DNA of 64,000 nucleotides from Tubiluchus corallicola. Taxonomy: Eukaryota > Priapulida > Priapulimorpha > Priapulimorphida > Tubiluchidae. Shown here piece by piece: positions 59,964 through 64,000 of the stretch. The notes under the pieces were generated by a model. That model made no database searches. It had not been told where the DNA came from and saw only the letters and a program-made list of their open reading frames with translations. Both the position numbers and the translations under genes were made by a program. Location: positions 806,001 through 870,000 of the forward strand of contig JAQGDQ010002368.1 in the NCBI GenBank assembly GCA_030141605.1, in the 5' to 3' direction. Numbering within the stretch: position 1 is the stretch's first letter; every line of letters starts with the position of its first letter.

Positions 59964-60060
59964 CAGTTGTACCTCAGTTTTACGTAGATTTGTATCGTGA
60001 ATTCGTTTAGCTAACTTTTCGCTACATGAGTTTCAAGCTGGCATAACGTGAATGTATTCG
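59964..60060 (+). mobile_element. Possible single Tigger-like terminal repeat
   Basis: TA followed by CAGTTGTACCTCAGTTTTACG resembles the terminal repeat of Tigger-type pogo elements (CAGT..TACCTC..TTT). No matching inverted end was found downstream, so this may be a solo or truncated end. The right border is arbitrary. Confidence 0.3.
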
Positions 60061-60544
60061 AATACGCCGTTTTCTGCATGGTGAGCCAGTCGATGTTGGT
60101 AATGATATTTCAGTAAACTTCTACATAAAACGTTCAGAGAATGGATCGTAACAATTCAGTTTCAAGAAATCATAGTGACGAAAGTCATTAAACTTGCTAA
60201 GGGAAAGTCCGAAACTATCTGTATAAGTATAAAGGATTCAGAAATAGACGTAACTTTGTAAATTAATTTTCAGAAGAAAAATGTGAAACGGTCCCTATTT
60301 TGGTTAGTGCAAGCCTAAAATCGCCAGCTATTCTCCAGAACTTTTGGTAACAATTCTGTAACGGGTGAACAAAATTTTTATTAAAATTTGTGCACTGAAG
60401 GAACTCACTTTTTCACCCATTTGAGCGTGAAGTTCATTTCCCCACAGCAAATGCCAAACAGTACATTCTTCACATTGTTCTTATTCGCCCGTCTTGTTTA
60501 TCTTCATTGACAAAGACTTTCATGCCAAATTAATTTAGCATTTT

Positions 60545-60562
60545 CACACACACACACACACA
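60545..60562. repeat. (CA)9 dinucleotide microsatellite
   Basis: A short uninterrupted CA run. Confidence 0.9.
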
Positions 60563-63070
60563 GTTCCTTGCAGGCCTGGGTGCAGAAAACGAGTCAATTT
60601 TCCGGATTGTTAGAGTTCTTCAGTCACAGCAGCACAGAGCAGTAAAGTACTCCTATACGGATATTTTATAAACCTTCTATTTTTTCGATTATCGCGACAT
60701 TCAGAAATCCATTAGGTCGGTAACTAAAACCACATCAGCTCACCAAACATTACGATAACGGATCGTTTTTGGTTTCGTTTTTGCTAAAAACAAGTAGTGC
60801 CTTTTTGCGCGTTTACGAAAGACGATTGACAGTGCTTATGCACACAATTACATTTGCATCATGGGCGTACTGCAGTAGGCATTTATCAAATATCTTGTAA
60901 GATAGCCTATGCCTAAAATTTCACACTTTGTACTAAGTCAATCATTTTGCAAACTATTTCACCTCTTATTTTGTATTAAATTAAGTGTTTATGCATCTAA
61001 GTCATATGCAGAATAGCATACCAATGTTTGCGTCAGTTACATGCATAAAATGTATATTTGCTGAACCTTAACTAGGTTCAGTAGTGCAAAATGCTCGTTT
61101 GTGCTTAAATGAAGGTGATTATTATTATAATTAAATTTACAATACTATTATTTTTATAAAGAGAAAGTAATGTGTGCACTTTTATTTTATCATAGCTTTT
61201 ATGTGTATCTTTTTTGCTAGTTTAGAGCTTCATGCGAAACTTTAACAACTGGAACGTCATTTGACATTCTCAGAACACGACCAATCCACTTTGACTAGCA
61301 TCTCCCAAGGACAACATTGTTTTCCACTTTTGATGTTATTATGCAGGTCATTTAAAATTTTGTTTGACCATATTTTCATAATTTATAAGCGCCCTGGAAA
61401 GCATCAACTACTTTTTTGAGCAACTTTTACAGTCCACATTTGTGAATTGACAGAAAAGTACGCAGTTTAATTAAATGTAGATTGATTTTTTTTATCGGAT
61501 TTTTATTTTCAAACGACGATTTTGAAATAGGTTAACAATTCTCGAGTGTGCAGACAAAAGAGTTTATCAGATTTTAATTTTTAGGCACTCATATTGTGCA
61601 TCCAAAATATTTCATTTTTATAAGCGATACCCCTTCGCGTTGATCTCATTATTCTTCTGTTTCTTCTTCAACTGACCTCCTGTTTTTCATTTGATTTGTT
61701 CAAGTTTTTTTTTATTTTTCTAAAATCCGCTCATCTTCGTTGGCATTCTGCGGCCAGAATGTCTGACAGTTATCTAAAAACCGTGTATTTATGTTCTTTA
61801 GTTAGAAAAGAAAACAGAACGATTTCTCAAATCCCAACCCATTTTGAAATATACACTAAAATTCTAAAATATACACTTTGTTAATAGTAGTAATTACTAA
61901 AATGTTCCCAATAATTAGTGCTAGCTTAGTAACCTAAAGAGAGGGAGAATTTTAAAGTACATCCCAAAGAACTTTCCATACAAAGTTACAATACGCCCAC
62001 CTACTAGAAAGACTTACGTAATTGAAAAAGAAAATTCTGAATAGTTTATATTGTCATCGCAACACCTCGTAAAACGGCATTGCATTGCCATCCAAATGTG
62101 CACCACTGATTCACCAAAAAACACACTATTGATCTTATTGACATCGTAAAGTGATTTACACCGTTGCTTAGTTAGCGAAGTTTGCGCTACGAATGCTGTG
62201 ATTATTTTTCTCAACCTTTACACAGTGTTATACAAACTTGTTTCAATTGACAAAGTTAAATTGGCTGTGTTAGTGGTAATCGCGGGAGTTTTAAATTTAC
62301 TAGTTTTATGCAGCGTTAATGCAAACGCACGCCCTGTATGTAATAAGACAGCGTATAAGTGATATAAAGTTTTAAGACAATTTCTTAAGCTTTGTTTATG
62401 ACAAGCGTTTTTTGTTTCAATTAACGGCCGGTGAGCGCAGTCATCACATTTCTCAGAAAGATCACTTATCAGTTATCACAATCAACATATAACAAAAGCA
62501 GGACAAATCCTTGTTTTGAATTGTTTTTGCATCTCGAAGCAAATACCAGAAAAATAAAAATGGAAGCACTTTATCATTTCCAAGAAATCGACTAAAGCAA
62601 ATCTTTTCACTGTTTTAAATCTTGGAGGTTTGATGCAAATGTTATCCCATTTGTTTGCACCAATGAAAAAATATCACGTAATTCTACCCAAGCTAAAGCA
62701 GCTGTTAATGTTGAGGTTGGCACAGGGCTCGGCTATGAAATCAGGAGGTAAACACGGTTGGAATGTCCCTAAGCCGTCAATGCGTGGGAGGCCTAAACTT
62801 GAGCCGTTCAGAAACCAGACCTTTTTGTGAACATTTTTCCCGAGTCGAAGACAAAGAAATTCCTTGCACATGAACTTCCTCTAGTTAAGTGACATTTTCG
62901 GCAATTACACCATTGTGAGTTTTTTCTTCCCGCGGGGCACAGCGCGCATGCAAGGCACACTTTTCATCTAAACTTGACAAGATACTGCTCGTGTGTGGGC
63001 CTCCATCCGTGCTATTATCATTGCATATAAGAGCATTAACAGCCAATAACATATTATTCACGAATAAGGG

Positions 63071-63113
63071 TTGCTGCTGCTGCCACCGCTGCTGTTGTTG
63101 TTGTTTTTGCTGT
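63071..63113. repeat. (CTG/TTG)n triplet repeat
   Basis: TTGCTGCTGCTGCCACCGCTG followed by TTGTTGTTG runs. This is an imperfect triplet microsatellite that gives a spurious Leu-rich ORF. Confidence 0.8.
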
Positions 63114-63290
63114 TCAGATACTTGTTAATTTGTTTTCAAAAATATAATTTCAATGTGCTTTCAGAAACAAAGGACTATGTCGGACAGCAATTTAGAAAAA
63201 AATCATTAGAAGTAATTCCACAAAATGGTCAATCGGGCGACGGTCAAACTTCTACAATAAACTTATACACACACATATATATAAACATGT

Positions 63291-63946
63291 TCATGAACCA
63301 ATAACCTGACAGGTCATCAAAGAAAACATTAAAAAGTAAAACTGATGGCGTGCATCTTGCCGAATACCAGAGAATATTTGAAAATTATCAAAGAATATTG
63401 TCCATTGAAGTGAAATACATAGCAAATGTGAAATATGCATAACGGCTTCGTAGTATATATAATTTGATTGATACCTAGTTTTACCAATACATTTGCAAGG
63501 TGCTTCTAAGCACTTTATCGAAAGCCTTTTCAAGGTCTATGATGGCAAAAAGTTTAATTTCAAGTTTCTGTGCAATTAAAATAATGAATCTGATCAACAT
63601 ATGATTCTTTGCATTGATTTGTACGATTTGCAACTGGGGAAGTTGGGCTGACTTAAGTTCGCGTTGCAAATTACTAAAATCTTTGATAAGTTCTCTGCCT
63701 CTAAATGACATTGCCGATTTAACGTATCGCGACATATTTAAGGAAAACATTTAACTGCCTACCGACATATTCAGCAGCAGGTCGATCATTAGCGACTTGT
63801 TGGTTATTGATTTTACTAGTTTTTGCAGTCTCTCGCAAAATGTGTTCAATATCGCAAATTAGAGCCTCAACTTCATTCTCACTACGTACATTCCATAACT
63901 GCACTACATCAACTTCTACGTAAGAAATGAGTTCATCTTCGTACAA
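63291..63946 (-). pseudogene. Degenerate LINE reverse-transcriptase fragment
   Basis: Three overlapping minus-strand frames carry successive reverse-transcriptase blocks. The frame 63481-63750 contains LFAIIDLEKAFDKV, the motif A block (D-x-E/R-K-A-F-D) of non-LTR retrotransposons. The next frame, 63291-63533, contains FQIFSGIRQ then FYFLMF, corresponding to the G-x-R-Q-G..SP-x-LF block, with the usual GC..SP residues lost. The frame 63719-63946 lies in the upstream position but has no diagnostic motif. Frameshifts between blocks and lost core residues show a dead copy. Clade not determined. Confidence 0.6.
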
Positions 63947-64000
63947 TTTAAAATTACATCGTTTAGGCTTCTCGCACCTCGCAACTCTGTACCGTCGCTA

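Larger units (their letters stand above)
58327..63070. other. Region downstream of CBFB, no gene recognised
   Basis: Several 60-106 aa ORFs exist (for example 58893-59213) but none shows a domain, signal peptide or splice-supported continuation. A segment at 62630-62871 is open on both strands and GC-richer, without recognisable identity. Confidence 0.45.

Noticed and set aside
62630-62871. ORFs open on both strands
   Set aside because: Possibly a fragment of something transcribed, but no motif or splice site supports a gene on either strand.

Overview
This window is animal nuclear DNA. It is AT-rich, its genes are split by spliceosomal introns (some several kb long), and it carries many decayed DNA transposons and SINE/LINE pieces. 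The gene families present (cyclic-nucleotide-gated channel beta subunit, core-binding factor beta, beta-tubulins, a leucine-rich-repeat membrane protein) point to a metazoan. Gene density and introns are more like an invertebrate than a vertebrate, but I cannot name the phylum from sequence alone.

Layout. Positions 1-9079 (+) hold the 3' two thirds of a CNG-channel beta-like gene, 12 exons, running in from the left edge. An AGTC-rich repeat, a SINE and a pogo/Tigger-type MITE sit in its introns. Tail to tail with it, 10330-12135 (-) encodes a 601-aa LRR single-pass membrane protein in one coding exon. From 12.2 to 31.5 kb I find no protein gene. That stretch holds two TTAA-flanked MITEs, SINE-like repeats, a LINE 3' tail, a diverged tandem duplication, a TAA-flanked inverted-repeat element, and two GC-richer islands that could be promoters or noncoding exons.

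Positions 31760-37013 and 38159-43032 (both -) are two head-to-tail beta-tubulin genes. Each has five exons with identical exon lengths (57, 109, 111, 245, 822) and encodes 447 aa. They differ mainly in their acidic C-terminal tails. A (TAA)n tract and about 2.8 kb of unassigned DNA follow.

Positions 47020-57854 (+) are a complete CBFB gene, 6 exons and 203 aa, with a promoter-like region just upstream. Its 7.2-kb third intron holds a 971-bp pogo-type element with perfect 25-bp terminal inverted repeats; the element retains only a frameshifted transposase DNA-binding part. The CBFB 3' flank is partly duplicated. The right end (63.3-63.9 kb, -) carries a broken LINE reverse transcriptase.

The genes are unrelated housekeeping, signalling and developmental genes, with no operon-like cooperation. 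Coding models were checked by joining exons by hand: splice dinucleotides, phase, and total length divisible by three. I found no CRISPR array or complete tRNA/rRNA gene. I did not find a convincing new multi-gene system. The most distinctive items are the DNA-binding-only pogo element with five copies of its terminal motif, the tubulin pair with contrasting tails, and the CBF-beta substitution at a known RUNX-contact position.
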